Shown here in pieces: positions 8,296 to 14,720 of a stretch of 14,720 nucleotides of DNA. Every line of letters begins with the position of its first letter. Within the stretch, counting starts at the first letter, position 1. The notes under the pieces were generated by a model. It worked only from the letters and a program-made list of their open reading frames with translations. It did no database searches and had not been told where the DNA came from. The translations under genes were made by a program, and so were the position numbers. This DNA is from Dehalococcoidales bacterium. Its GTDB lineage: Bacteria > Chloroflexota > Dehalococcoidia > Dehalococcoidales > UBA5760. The stretch covers positions 1 through 14,720 of the forward strand of contig JAQTTS010000023.1 of the NCBI GenBank assembly GCA_028710655.1. Reading direction: 5' to 3'.

Positions 8296-8324
8296 TTTAC
8301 CTATCGGAGTAAGGAGGGGTCTCA

Positions 8325-8714
8325 ATGCCACGTATAGCTGGTGTAGATATACCAAAAAACAAACAGATTTGGATATCGTTGCAGTATATCTATGGTATTG
8401 GTCCTGAGTTGAGCCGGAGGATTCTGGTTCAGACAGGTATTGGTGCCGATACCAAGGCGGATAGTCTGACTGAGGATGAGGTTAACCGTCTCCGGGAGGT
8501 TATTGACCGTGAGTATAAGGTTGAGGGTGATCTCAGGAAAGAGGTTAATTTCAATATTAAGCGCCTCATTGAAATTGGTAGCTATCGTGGCATCAGACAT
8601 CGGCATAGCCTGCCGGTTAGAGGGCAGCGAACACGGACTAATGCCCGTTCCCGTCGTGGTACTAAGAAGACGGTCGCCGGTAGAGGTAAGAAACGCGGCA
8701 TGACCAAGAAATAG
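8325..8714 (+). CDS. rpsM: 30S ribosomal protein S13
   Basis: S13 sits in the 30S head and contacts the P-site tRNA and bridges to L5. The 129-residue product begins [19 protein letters not shown] and has the helix-two-turn-helix [14 protein letters not shown], the central [20 protein letters not shown], and the C-terminal [15 protein letters not shown] motif with a basic tail that reaches the tRNA. A full AAGGAGG (8311-8317) stands 7 nt before the ATG, one of the best Shine-Dalgarno sites in the window. The 29-nt gap from rpmJ is too short for a known S4-type alpha-operon leader. Confidence 0.99.
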   Translation: MPRIAGVDIPKNKQIWISLQYIYGIGPELSRRILVQTGIGADTKADSLTEDEVNRLREVIDREYKVEGDLRKEVNFNIKRLIEIGSYRGIRHRHSLPVRGQRTRTNARSRRGTKKTVAGRGKKRGMTKK

Positions 8715-8747
8715 CCGGTTTTGTTCGATATCAAGTAGGAGGTAAGA

Positions 8748-9140
8748 ATGGCAGAGAAGAAGCGTACCGGAGTCCGGAGACGGGAGAAGAAGTCTATTCC
8801 GTCGGGAAAGGCCTATATCCAGTCTACGTTCAATAATACTATCGTTACCCTAACCGACCCGGAGGGGCATGTTATCTCTTGGGCAAGCTCGGGAACGGCT
8901 GGGTTTAAGGGCTCGCGTAAAGGTACCCCTTACGCAGCTCAGATGGCGGCTCGTGACGCGGCACGGAAAGCTATGGTACATGGCTTACGTCAGGTAGAGG
9001 TTTATGTTAAAGGGCCGGGTAGCGGTCGTGAAGCGGCGATTCGTTCTCTGCAAAGTTCAGGCCTTTATGTTACCAGCATCAAGGATGTGACGCCTCTTCC
9101 TCATAATGGCTGTCGTCCTCCAAAAAGAAGGCGGGTATAG
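8748..9140 (+). CDS. rpsK: 30S ribosomal protein S11
   Basis: S11 forms part of the 30S platform near the mRNA exit and E site. The 130-residue product has a basic N-terminus, [50 protein letters not shown], and the C-terminal [12 protein letters not shown]. The Asn-Gly there is the site converted to isoaspartate in E. coli S11. The ATG has AGGAGGT (8737-8743) 4 nt upstream. It is in the usual rpsM-rpsK-rpsD order. Confidence 0.99.
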   Translation: MAEKKRTGVRRREKKSIPSGKAYIQSTFNNTIVTLTDPEGHVISWASSGTAGFKGSRKGTPYAAQMAARDAARKAMVHGLRQVEVYVKGPGSGREAAIRSLQSSGLYVTSIKDVTPLPHNGCRPPKRRRV

Positions 9141-9150
9141 AGGGTAAGAA

Positions 9151-9780
9151 ATGGCAAGATATACTCAAGCGGTCTGTCGTTTGTGTCGACGTAGCGGTGA
9201 AAAACTAATGCTCAAGGGGGGCCGGTGTCTTACCCCTAAGTGTTCCGTTGATAGACGGGCAAAACCACCCGGACAGCAAAGTACCGGACGGAGACGGCGG
9301 CTTTCTGACCGTGGTTTTCAATTAAGAGAAAAGCAAAAGGCCCGCTATACCTATGGTATTATGGAGAGGCAGTTCCAGAGGTTGTTTGCTCAGGCTGAGA
9401 GGCAGCAGGGTATTACTGGCGAGAATCTTGTCGTGCTGCTGGAACGGCGGCTTGATAATGTAGTATATCGGTTGGGCTTCGCTGATTCTCGTGCTCAAGC
9501 CCGACAGATAGTCCGTCATGGACATATCAAGCTCAACGGTCGTAAGACAAATATACCTTCCTATCTGGTTAATGAGGGGGATAGCATTTCTTGGCGAGAG
9601 GGCAGCACCAGAACCGGGTATTATAAGGAAGTGGCTGGGAATATCGATGCTAAATTCCTGCCGAGCTGGTTGAGTCTGGACAAGCAGAATCTGGTTGGCC
9701 AGATGGTGTCACTGCCTACCCCTGATGAAATTGAGGCCAAATTTGAGGGGAAGACGATAGTTGAGTTCTATTCACGATAA
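9151..9780 (+). CDS. rpsD: 30S ribosomal protein S4, zinc-motif form
   Basis: S4 is a primary assembly protein at the 5' domain of 16S rRNA and, with S5, lines the mRNA entrance. The 209-residue product has the N-terminal cysteine cluster C9/C12 and C26/C31, a zinc-binding form not found in E. coli S4. Next come the [12 protein letters not shown] helix region and the S4 RNA-binding domain (about 97-150: [29 protein letters not shown]). It ends VEFYSR, as is normal. Having rpsD inside the alpha cluster (rpsK-rpsD-rpoA) is common in clostridia and Chloroflexota but not in Bacillus. Confidence 0.98.
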   Translation: MARYTQAVCRLCRRSGEKLMLKGGRCLTPKCSVDRRAKPPGQQSTGRRRRLSDRGFQLREKQKARYTYGIMERQFQRLFAQAERQQGITGENLVVLLERRLDNVVYRLGFADSRAQARQIVRHGHIKLNGRKTNIPSYLVNEGDSISWREGSTRTGYYKEVAGNIDAKFLPSWLSLDKQNLVGQMVSLPTPDEIEAKFEGKTIVEFYSR

Positions 9781-9804
9781 GTCAGTAGATAAGGAGGGAG
9801 CATT

Positions 9805-10785
9805 TTGTCTCGCCTAGTGATACCGAAGATTACCTGTGTTGAGAGTAAGGACAATTTTGGTCAGTTTCTGGCTGAGCCGCTGGAAAAGGGCTTCGGCGTT
9901 ACTCTGGGGAATTCCCTGCGCAGGGTGTTGCTCAGCTACCTCTCCGGGGCAGCGGTAACCGGGGTTATGATTGAGGGAATACAGCACGAATTCTCTACTA
10001 TCCCTTACGTAAAAGAAGATGTTACCGAACTGATTCTTAATTTTAAAGAGTTGAGAATCGGATCCCTTTCTGGAAAGCCGGGTAAATTGATACTGGAGGC
10101 AGAGGGGGAGAAACGTGTTTACGCTTCGGACATCAGACCATCGGTTGACCTTGTCATTACTAACCCGGAACTATACTTGGCCACTCTGGATTCGCCTGAA
10201 GCTAGACTCTATGTGGAACTGGATGTTGAGATAGATGAAGGTTATCGGCTGGCTTCTTCCGCTGATAACCTACCTATCGGAGTGATTCCCATTGATGCTA
10301 TCTTCACTCCGGTGCGAAAGGTCAATTTTACCGTTGAGCCGATGCATGTTGGCGAAGTAACCAGTCGCGAAAGGCTGTCCCTGGAGATATGGACGGATGG
10401 TACAATATCACCGTCAGAAGCCCTCACTCGTAGCGCGGCCATTTTGGTGGAGCAGTTTACTGCTTTTGTTGACTATGCCCAGGTCTCTCGGGCTGATGAA
10501 GAGGAACAGGTTGTACGATTATCGGTACCTGCAGAGTTGTACAATATGCCGGTGACTGACCTGAATCTATCGGTGCGCACTATGAATTGTCTGAGACGCG
10601 GTAATATTGAGACAGTAGGTCAGATTATCAGTAAGAAAGAGAGCGAGTTACTAGCCTTGAGGAACTTCGGACAGAAGTCCAAGCAGGAGATAGAGGAACG
10701 CCTTGGGGAATTGGGTCTTTCTCTTAAACTGCAGACGGAAGAGACAACGACACCAGCGGAAGAGGAGGCGGAAGGTGAGACATAG
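9805..10785 (+). CDS. rpoA: DNA-directed RNA polymerase subunit alpha
   Basis: Alpha dimerises to start RNA polymerase assembly, and its C-terminal domain binds UP elements and activators. The 326-residue product has the N-terminal dimerisation domain ([20 protein letters not shown] at 21-40, [16 protein letters not shown] at 155-170) and a C-terminal helix-hairpin-helix domain (about 246-309). R258, N261 and K291 align with the E. coli DNA-contact residues R265, N268 and K298. An unusual Thr/Glu-rich tail ([16 protein letters not shown]) follows. The start is TTG with a perfect AAGGAGG (9791-9797) 7 nt before it. The end overlaps rplQ by 11 nt. Confidence 0.98.
   Translation: MSRLVIPKITCVESKDNFGQFLAEPLEKGFGVTLGNSLRRVLLSYLSGAAVTGVMIEGIQHEFSTIPYVKEDVTELILNFKELRIGSLSGKPGKLILEAEGEKRVYASDIRPSVDLVITNPELYLATLDSPEARLYVELDVEIDEGYRLASSADNLPIGVIPIDAIFTPVRKVNFTVEPMHVGEVTSRERLSLEIWTDGTISPSEALTRSAAILVEQFTAFVDYAQVSRADEEEQVVRLSVPAELYNMPVTDLNLSVRTMNCLRRGNIETVGQIISKKESELLALRNFGQKSKQEIEERLGELGLSLKLQTEETTTPAEEEAEGET
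10763..10768 (+). promoter_or_regulatory. Shine-Dalgarno site for rplQ inside the rpoA tail
   Basis: AGGAGG lies 6 nt before the GTG at 10775 and encodes part of the Glu-rich end of RpoA. It fixes the L17 start at 10775 and implies reinitiation or coupled translation. Confidence 0.75.
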
Positions 10786-11128
10786 ATTATCCGGTAGAAA
10801 ACTAGGCAGGCATTCGGGGCACAGAAGGGCAATGTATCGTAGTCTGGTGACCGACCTCTTGGGCTATGAGAAGATTACTACTACTGAGGCCAAAGCCAGG
10901 GAGGTACACGGCATGGCGGAGCGGGTTATTACCTTAGGCAAGAAAGGGGGACTTCATGCCCGCCGTCAGGCATTGTCATTTATTTTTGACGCCAAGACGG
11001 TTGATAAGGTATTTGATAAACTTGCTTCTAGATATGCCGAGCGTAGCGGGGGCTATACTCGTATTATTAAGTTGGGTCCTAGATTAGGTGACGGCGCAGC
11101 TATGGTTAGGTTGGAATTGGTGGAGTAA
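10775..11128 (+). CDS. rplQ: 50S ribosomal protein L17
   Basis: L17 lies close to the tunnel exit on the large subunit. The product from GTG 10775 is 117 residues: [20 protein letters not shown], then [37 protein letters not shown] and the C-terminal [20 protein letters not shown]. Families begin exactly with MRHR(K)xGRKLGR, and AGGAGG stands 6 nt upstream, so this start is firm. The frame is open further upstream (from 10703), but that part is rpoA read out of frame. It overlaps the rpoA stop by 11 nt, and rpoA-rplQ adjacency is near universal. Confidence 0.98.
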   Translation: MRHRLSGRKLGRHSGHRRAMYRSLVTDLLGYEKITTTEAKAREVHGMAERVITLGKKGGLHARRQALSFIFDAKTVDKVFDKLASRYAERSGGYTRIIKLGPRLGDGAAMVRLELVE

Positions 11129-11144
11129 AAAGGTTGCGAGGTGA

Positions 11145-11912
11145 GTGGCAGTCACCAGGGTTGTTTTAATAATAGAATATGACGGCAGGTGCTATCACGG
11201 TTCTCAGCTCCAGGTTGGGATGGCTACTATACAGGAAAAGATAGAGCAGGCGATCCAGGGGCTTACCGGGGAGAGGTGTCGGATAGCAGCAGCCAGCCGC
11301 ACTGATGCCGGGGTTCATGCTTGCGGACAGGTGGTTAGTTTTCGTACTAATTCCATCCTTCCCGAGCAGACCTTTATTACAGGGTTGAACTACTATTTGC
11401 CCAGGGATATTGCGGTTAAGGCTGCCTACAGAGTAGCTGACTCTTTTGATGTTAGGCGTGATGCCGTTAGCCGGGAGTACAGTTACTATATTTTAAATGG
11501 TTTGATCCGTTCTCCAATCTGGAGGGGTTTTTCCTACCTTGTTGGTGGGAACCTGGATATTGGGGCTATCAATGAAGCCTGTCAAGCTCTTATTGGTGAG
11601 CATGACTTTGCTTCGTTTGCCAGTGCTACTAGTGTGAGTAAGAAATGCACCGTGCGGTATGTGTATCAGGCGGTGATGGAGAAACGGGGGGAATTGGCTG
11701 TTTTCAACATGATGGCTAATTCCTTCTTGCCCCACCAGGTGCGCAATACAGTCGGCTTGTTAATAAAGGTGGGACTGGGTAGAGTGAGTCCCGGTGAATT
11801 TCGTAGTATAATTGAGGCGAGGGTGCCGGGTCTGGCCGGTCCGATGGCGCCGGCCTATGGACTACGCCTGATACGGGTAAATTACCCGGTCTCTTTCGGA
11901 GGAGAGACATAA
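11145..11912 (+). CDS. truA: tRNA pseudouridine synthase A (positions 38-40)
   Basis: TruA isomerises U38, U39 and U40 in the anticodon stem of many tRNAs. The 255-residue product has the N-terminal strand [19 protein letters not shown], the catalytic motif [16 protein letters not shown] with nucleophile D54, the [17 protein letters not shown] segment, and the second-half signature [19 protein letters not shown]. Length fits the family. The start is GTG with GAGG (11138-11141) close upstream. The stop shares its last base with the rplM start (TAATG). The rplQ-truA-rplM-rpsI arrangement is common in Gram-positive bacteria and Chloroflexota. Confidence 0.97.
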   Translation: MAVTRVVLIIEYDGRCYHGSQLQVGMATIQEKIEQAIQGLTGERCRIAAASRTDAGVHACGQVVSFRTNSILPEQTFITGLNYYLPRDIAVKAAYRVADSFDVRRDAVSREYSYYILNGLIRSPIWRGFSYLVGGNLDIGAINEACQALIGEHDFASFASATSVSKKCTVRYVYQAVMEKRGELAVFNMMANSFLPHQVRNTVGLLIKVGLGRVSPGEFRSIIEARVPGLAGPMAPAYGLRLIRVNYPVSFGGET

Positions 11913-12361
11913 TGAAAACCTATAGTGTTAAGGCTTCTGAGATTAAACGGGAGTGGCATGTTATTGATGCCTCGGATAAAATCTTGGGCAGATTGGCTGC
12001 AGAGGTAGCCAAATTGCTGATGGGTAAGCACAAATCAACGTTTTGCCGTAACCTGGATGTTGGTGATTTTGTGGTTGTTCTCAATGCTGAGAGAATCCGG
12101 GTTAGTGGTGACAAGACCAAACAGAAGGTCTATTATCGACACTCGGGATACCCTGGTGGTTTGAAAAGTGTTACTCTTGAAGAGTTGATGCAGAGTAACC
12201 CCACCCGTGCCGTTGAATATGCGGTTAAGGGGATGTTGCCTCATAACCGGTTGGGTGCCAGTATGATCAAGAAGCTGAAGGTATACGTCGGTGATAAGCA
12301 TCCTCATTCGGCCCAGACAGAGGGTAAGCTGGTTAAGGCTGCAGGTGAAGGAGAGAAGTGA
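11912..12361 (+). CDS. rplM: 50S ribosomal protein L13
   Basis: L13 is an early-assembly 23S rRNA-binding protein. The 149-residue product begins [20 protein letters not shown] and continues with [47 protein letters not shown], and [22 protein letters not shown], all standard L13 blocks. A strong GGAGGAGA (11898-11905) within the end of truA serves the ATG, which overlaps the truA stop by one base. Because rplM starts inside truA, no separate L13-type leader RNA can precede it. Confidence 0.99.
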   Translation: MKTYSVKASEIKREWHVIDASDKILGRLAAEVAKLLMGKHKSTFCRNLDVGDFVVVLNAERIRVSGDKTKQKVYYRHSGYPGGLKSVTLEELMQSNPTRAVEYAVKGMLPHNRLGASMIKKLKVYVGDKHPHSAQTEGKLVKAAGEGEK

Positions 12362-12415
12362 GGTCTTACTGCTACAGCCGCTTGTTACTAGTACCAAGGA
12401 AGGGGGGTAAAGAGT

Positions 12416-12432
12416 AAGGATTCTATTATCCT
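12416..12432 (+). other. Small hairpin over a Shine-Dalgarno-like AAGGA upstream of rpsI
   Basis: AGGAT (12417-12421) can pair with ATCCT (12428-12432) around a six-base loop, covering the AAGGA at 12416-12420. A second purine-rich block, AAGGAAGGGGGG, lies at 12396-12407. Neither is at normal distance from the ATG at 12443. A five-base stem is weak, so this may be chance. Confidence 0.3.
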
Positions 12433-12442
12433 GAAAAAAGAT

Positions 12443-12847
12443 ATGGTTCAGATGGAAACACAAGCTTACTTTTACGGAACTGGCAGACGTAAAACGGCCA
12501 CTGCCAGAGTAAGGCTGATGCCGGGGGAGGGCGCTATTATCGTGAATAATATGCCCTATGAGGAGCGGTTTCCCCGTCTTGAGCATCGGCGTATCATACA
12601 GCAGCCGCTTCTCGTTACAGAAAGTCTTGGAAGATATAACGTTGTGGTTAAGGTAGATGGCGGCGGCATATCGGGGCAGGTCGGGGCTATTTCCCATGGT
12701 ATTGCTAGGGCTTTGTCCAAATCCGATGAAAGGCTCAGGTCGGTACTCCGTCAGGGAGGACTGCTGACGCGGGACTCTCGAGTCAAGGAGCGTAAAAAGG
12801 TTGGCTTGAAGCGGGCTCGTAAAGCGCCTCAATACACCAAGCGTTAG
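12443..12847 (+). CDS. rpsI: 30S ribosomal protein S9
   Basis: S9 belongs to the 30S head, and its C-terminal tail touches the P-site tRNA anticodon loop. The product has [59 protein letters not shown] and the invariant-type tail [10 protein letters not shown]. From ATG 12443 it is 134 residues; from the in-frame ATG 12452 it is 131. Neither ATG has a Shine-Dalgarno at usual spacing. The frame is open back to 12392 without an ATG, GTG or TTG, so a rare start such as CTG 12431 (AAGGA 10 nt before it) is conceivable. It follows rplM after 81 nt, the longest gap in the operon. Confidence 0.96.
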   Translation: MVQMETQAYFYGTGRRKTATARVRLMPGEGAIIVNNMPYEERFPRLEHRRIIQQPLLVTESLGRYNVVVKVDGGGISGQVGAISHGIARALSKSDERLRSVLRQGGLLTRDSRVKERKKVGLKRARKAPQYTKR

Positions 12848-12891
12848 CCTTTGTCAGGGAAAAATAGGTTAGTTTGTTCCAGCTGATTAGG

Positions 12892-12948
12892 ATGCCGGGA
12901 TCATGAGTCAGTGTTTATGATCGTTTTGACTTTTGATTCCGGCATTTT
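12892..12948 (+). terminator. Hairpin terminator after rpsI
   Basis: Bases 12892-12910 can pair with 12927-12945 over 19 positions: 16 Watson-Crick pairs, two G-U pairs and one T-T mismatch at 12904/12933. The loop is 16 nt. The GC-rich base (ATGCCGG/CCGGCAT) is followed by a run of four T (12945-12948), the first of which also closes the stem, then C. This should end + strand transcription of the ribosomal block. The complementary side has no T-run, so it looks less effective for the converging - strand genes. The tract is short, so strength is uncertain. Confidence 0.75.
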
Positions 12949-12958
12949 CACTACCGGA

Positions 12959-13354
12959 TTAGATCAGCCTCCAGTCCTTGTAGCCCTGCCGGATAATAGC
13001 TAGATACTCGGCGGAGGGCTTGCTTTCCTGGGCCTGGCGGTTGTTGATGTAGGTTACTGCTTCGACCGGTTCATTATCCTCGTTATTTACGATGACGTTT
13101 AGCCGTTGATAATCGCTACCCTCAAATTTGTCCAGCCGGTTCAAGCACTCCGCGCTGACCTCATAGATGCCGCCTCTGACCTTTTCTCCTCTGAACGATC
13201 GTATTGTAGCCACTCCTCCCCGCCAGGTTCGGGACCATCCGGTGAAGACCAGCTGGTAGTGATGAAGGGTGGCGGTGAACCTGGGCTTACTTTCCGGGCA
13301 GCGTTCTTGCATCTGTTTCCGGTTCAGGTTTGAGGCGTAGGCAAAATAGTACAT
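12959..13354 (-). CDS. Gamma-glutamylcyclotransferase-fold (GGCT/AIG2-like) protein
   Basis: This 131-residue protein opens with MYYFAYASNLNRKQMQERCP, the substrate-loop motif of the GGCT-like fold (family consensus YFAYGSNL; here Ala replaces Gly at residue 7). The mid-protein motif GGIYEVSAECLNRLDKFEG carries E78 at the place of the catalytic Glu of the family. Such enzymes cyclise gamma-glutamyl groups to 5-oxoproline, but the substrate here cannot be told from sequence. The start ATG has AGGTG (complement of 13360-13364) at about 5 nt. It lies 38 nt downstream of the PGI/PMI gene on the same strand and is probably co-transcribed. Its 3' end converges on rpsI. Confidence 0.8.
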   Translation of the reverse strand: MYYFAYASNLNRKQMQERCPESKPRFTATLHHYQLVFTGWSRTWRGGVATIRSFRGEKVRGGIYEVSAECLNRLDKFEGSDYQRLNVIVNNEDNEPVEAVTYINNRQAQESKPSAEYLAIIRQGYKDWRLI

Positions 13355-13392
13355 TCGTTCACCTGGAAAAACTGATTGGCAACCCGCCTTTT

Positions 13393-14463
13393 CTATTTAT
13401 CCCGGGCCAGCCGCTCTTTAAGAAAGTCTATCGCTTTTACCGGTGAAGGGTCAACCTGATAAAGTACTGCCAGGTAGTAGCTGACATAGTCACCGAAGAG
13501 GATCAGGCTCATCACCTGGCCCAAGGGGGATTCGCCGTCGCCATTAACAATCTGGTAATCAACCCTTGCTTGTTCTAAGAGCTGGCAGGTTACCTGGTAG
13601 CGTAGCTGTACCCTTTCGGACAGCATGGCGGAGCGGAGCAGCACTACCAATATCTTACTGGCTAGTTCTGCGGGAAATTGGTAGCCGACGATGGCGTTGT
13701 GGTTCAGCTCTGGAAAGACTTCGTAGAAGGACCAGGCTTTGCCGTTCTCATTAAACTGAGTCTTCCAGCGGCGGGCTACCTCGGAGGCTATGCCGGCACC
13801 ATATATTACCGGCAGGTGTTGATATAGTCTGACTGATAGTTGTTTGGCTGGGTTTCTGTCCATCGGTACACTTTCACTTATTCTTCGTGATAAGTTCTCC
13901 AGAGTCAGTACCGTTTTGACTATCTCCTGTGATTTATCGCTTATTATGTTTAGCTTCTGTAGGAAACAGAGGATTGGTATCAGACTAAAGGGCAGTGCTG
14001 CCCTGGGCTGGGCTTGATAGTCAAAGTGAAAGACGGGGATATTTCTTCTTGCCGCCATCGCGATAAGCTTACCTCCGGTGGTGATGGCCAGTTTCTTGGC
14101 TCCGGTCTTAAGAGCCTGCTCAAATGCAGTCAGGGTCTCCTCGGTGTTACCTGAGTAGCTGGAGGCAATAAGAAGTGTCCTGTCATCAACAAAGGCTGGC
14201 AGTTGATAGTCCCGGCAGGTAATGATGGGTATCTTGGCCTCGGTTACTACCAGACTGTTGACTAAATCGCCGCCGATAGCCGAGCCGCCCATACCTAAAA
14301 TCACTACCTTGTCGATGTTGGTATAGTCCGGTGGTAGTTCGAAGTTTATCGCCACCTGCCAGGCCAATTGACATAATGACGGCATTTCCTTGAGACGGGT
14401 GAGCATATCTTCACGGTCATATTTCTTGAATGCCAGAGAGTCGTCTAAGATTGCAGTATCCAT
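13393..14463 (-). CDS. Bifunctional phosphoglucose/phosphomannose isomerase (archaeal type)
   Basis: The enzyme interconverts Glc-6-P or Man-6-P with Fru-6-P in the cytoplasm. The 356-residue product has two SIS domains: the first with VVILGMGGSAIGGDL (53-67) and SSYSGNTEETL (101-111), the second with VIYGAGIASEVARRWKTQFNE (start 219). E239 (FNENGK) and H255 (ELNHNAI) have the same 16-residue spacing as the catalytic Glu203/His219 of the Pyrobaculum PGI/PMI, and K343 (DPSPVKAIDFLKER) matches the C-terminal catalytic Lys. This family is distinct from classic Pgi and ManA. The start ATG is preceded by AAGGGGG on the - strand (around 14471-14477). The gene lies between the phosphohexomutase and the GGCT-like gene, all on the - strand. 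Confidence 0.92.
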   Translation of the reverse strand: MDTAILDDSLAFKKYDREDMLTRLKEMPSLCQLAWQVAINFELPPDYTNIDKVVILGMGGSAIGGDLVNSLVVTEAKIPIITCRDYQLPAFVDDRTLLIASSYSGNTEETLTAFEQALKTGAKKLAITTGGKLIAMAARRNIPVFHFDYQAQPRAALPFSLIPILCFLQKLNIISDKSQEIVKTVLTLENLSRRISESVPMDRNPAKQLSVRLYQHLPVIYGAGIASEVARRWKTQFNENGKAWSFYEVFPELNHNAIVGYQFPAELASKILVVLLRSAMLSERVQLRYQVTCQLLEQARVDYQIVNGDGESPLGQVMSLILFGDYVSYYLAVLYQVDPSPVKAIDFLKERLARDK

Positions 14464-14527
14464 TGGCCCTACCCCCTTATTTCGTGGGATGGATCATTCA
14501 CTGTGTTATCGATTTTCCGAGGGTGGC

Positions 14528-14720
14528 TTAAGCCTGAACCAGTTCCTGGGCCAGTTCGAGTAGCCTTTCTAATTTTTCCTGTGAGTTGCTTTCTGCGTAG
14601 AGGCGAAGTAGCGGTTCGGTGTTGGAAAACCGGATCAATAGCCAGGAAGTATCAGCCAGCATGAACCGAAAGCCATCCCTGGTATCCAGTCTGTCTACCC
14701 TGATGTTATCTATCGATTCA
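14528..14720 (-). CDS. Phosphoglucomutase/phosphomannomutase, C-terminal end (partial)
   Basis: The - strand is open from the right edge to a TAA at 14530-14528, giving 63 full codons without a start, so the 5' part lies outside the window. The visible protein starts ESIDNIRVDRLDTRDGFRFM and contains LLIRFSNTEPLLRLYAES, the phosphate-binding R-x-S-x-TEP-x-x-R signature of domain IV of the alpha-D-phosphohexomutase superfamily. It ends in a helix LERLLELAQELVQA. The enzyme would convert hexose-6-phosphates to 1-phosphates; the exact sugar (Glc, Man or GlcN) cannot be told from this fragment. It lies 64 nt upstream of the PGI/PMI gene in the same direction, which makes a joint pathway likely. 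Confidence 0.9.
   Translation of the reverse strand, partial: ESIDNIRVDRLDTRDGFRFMLADTSWLLIRFSNTEPLLRLYAESNSQEKLERLLELAQELVQA

Noticed and set aside
8296..8324. A possible S4-type autoregulatory leader before the alpha cluster
   Set aside because: Only 29 nt lie between rpmJ and rpsM, too little for the known pseudoknot, and no pairing beyond trivial length is visible.
10703..10774. A longer L17 start in frame upstream
   Set aside because: The added residues are the rpoA C-terminus read in another frame. The family begins at MRHR, and AGGAGG stands 6 nt before GTG 10775.
12362..12442. An internal promoter or tiny ORF (TTG 12382 to TAA 12417) before rpsI
   Set aside because: TATTAT at 12424-12429 has no -35-like hexamer at 16-18 nt, and the 11-codon frame has no supporting feature.
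12035..12832. A 265-codon open frame on the - strand opposite rplM and rpsI
   Set aside because: It lies fully antisense to two certain ribosomal genes, has no recognisable family motif and looks like a by-product of their codon pattern.
13566..13754. Short + strand open frames (also 13106-13333) opposite the isomerase and GGCT-like genes
   Set aside because: Both are antisense shadows of well-supported - strand genes with no motif of their own.

Overview
This window is a long, unbroken bacterial ribosomal-protein locus on the + strand, followed by a short convergent group of sugar-phosphate genes on the - strand. The left edge cuts into rpsC. From there the order is (rpsC)-rplP-rpmC-rpsQ-rplN-rplX-rplE-rpsZ-rpsH-rplF-rplR-rpsE-rpmD-rplO-secY-adk-map-infA-rpmJ-rpsM-rpsK-rpsD-rpoA-rplQ-truA-rplM-rpsI. 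That is the tail of the S10 cluster, the whole spc cluster, the whole alpha cluster and the rplM-rpsI pair, fused into one block with gaps of 0 to 44 nt, except for an 81-nt gap before rpsI. No internal promoter, transfer RNA, mobile element or CRISPR array could be recognised.

The organism is a bacterium with a Gram-positive/Chloroflexota-style arrangement: zinc-type S14 (rpsZ), adk-map-infA-rpmJ between secY and rpsM, rpsD inside the alpha cluster, and truA between rplQ and rplM. Next door is an archaeal-type bifunctional phosphoglucose/phosphomannose isomerase beside a phosphohexomutase. Together these suggest a member of Chloroflexota, probably Dehalococcoidia. That placement is inference from gene order and memory of the families, not from a search.

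Region by region: 1-205 is the end of rpsC, encoding an unusual Lys/Ala/Glu-rich tail built from 72-bp tandem repeats. 207-5180 holds ribosomal proteins L16 to L15. 5161-7934 holds the protein-export channel SecY, adenylate kinase and methionine aminopeptidase. 7946-11128 holds IF-1, L36, S13, S11, S4, RNA polymerase alpha and L17. 11145-12847 holds the pseudouridine synthase TruA, L13 and S9. 12848-12958 is intergenic and contains a long hairpin with a short T-run that should end the ribosomal transcript. 12959-14720 (- strand, read right to left) is the 3' end of a phosphohexomutase, the PGI/PMI and a small gamma-glutamylcyclotransferase-fold protein.

The + strand genes work together in making ribosomes, transcribing, initiating and exporting. 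Many neighbours overlap or abut, with Shine-Dalgarno sites lying inside the upstream gene, so translational coupling is likely. The - strand genes look like a hexose-phosphate interconversion unit (Fru-6-P/Glc-6-P/Man-6-P to the 1-phosphates) that would feed glycan precursors. No stretch over 300 bases lacks a gene. I found no undescribed system. The observations most worth checking are the rpsC repeat tail, the odd start region of rpsI and the GGCT-like gene.
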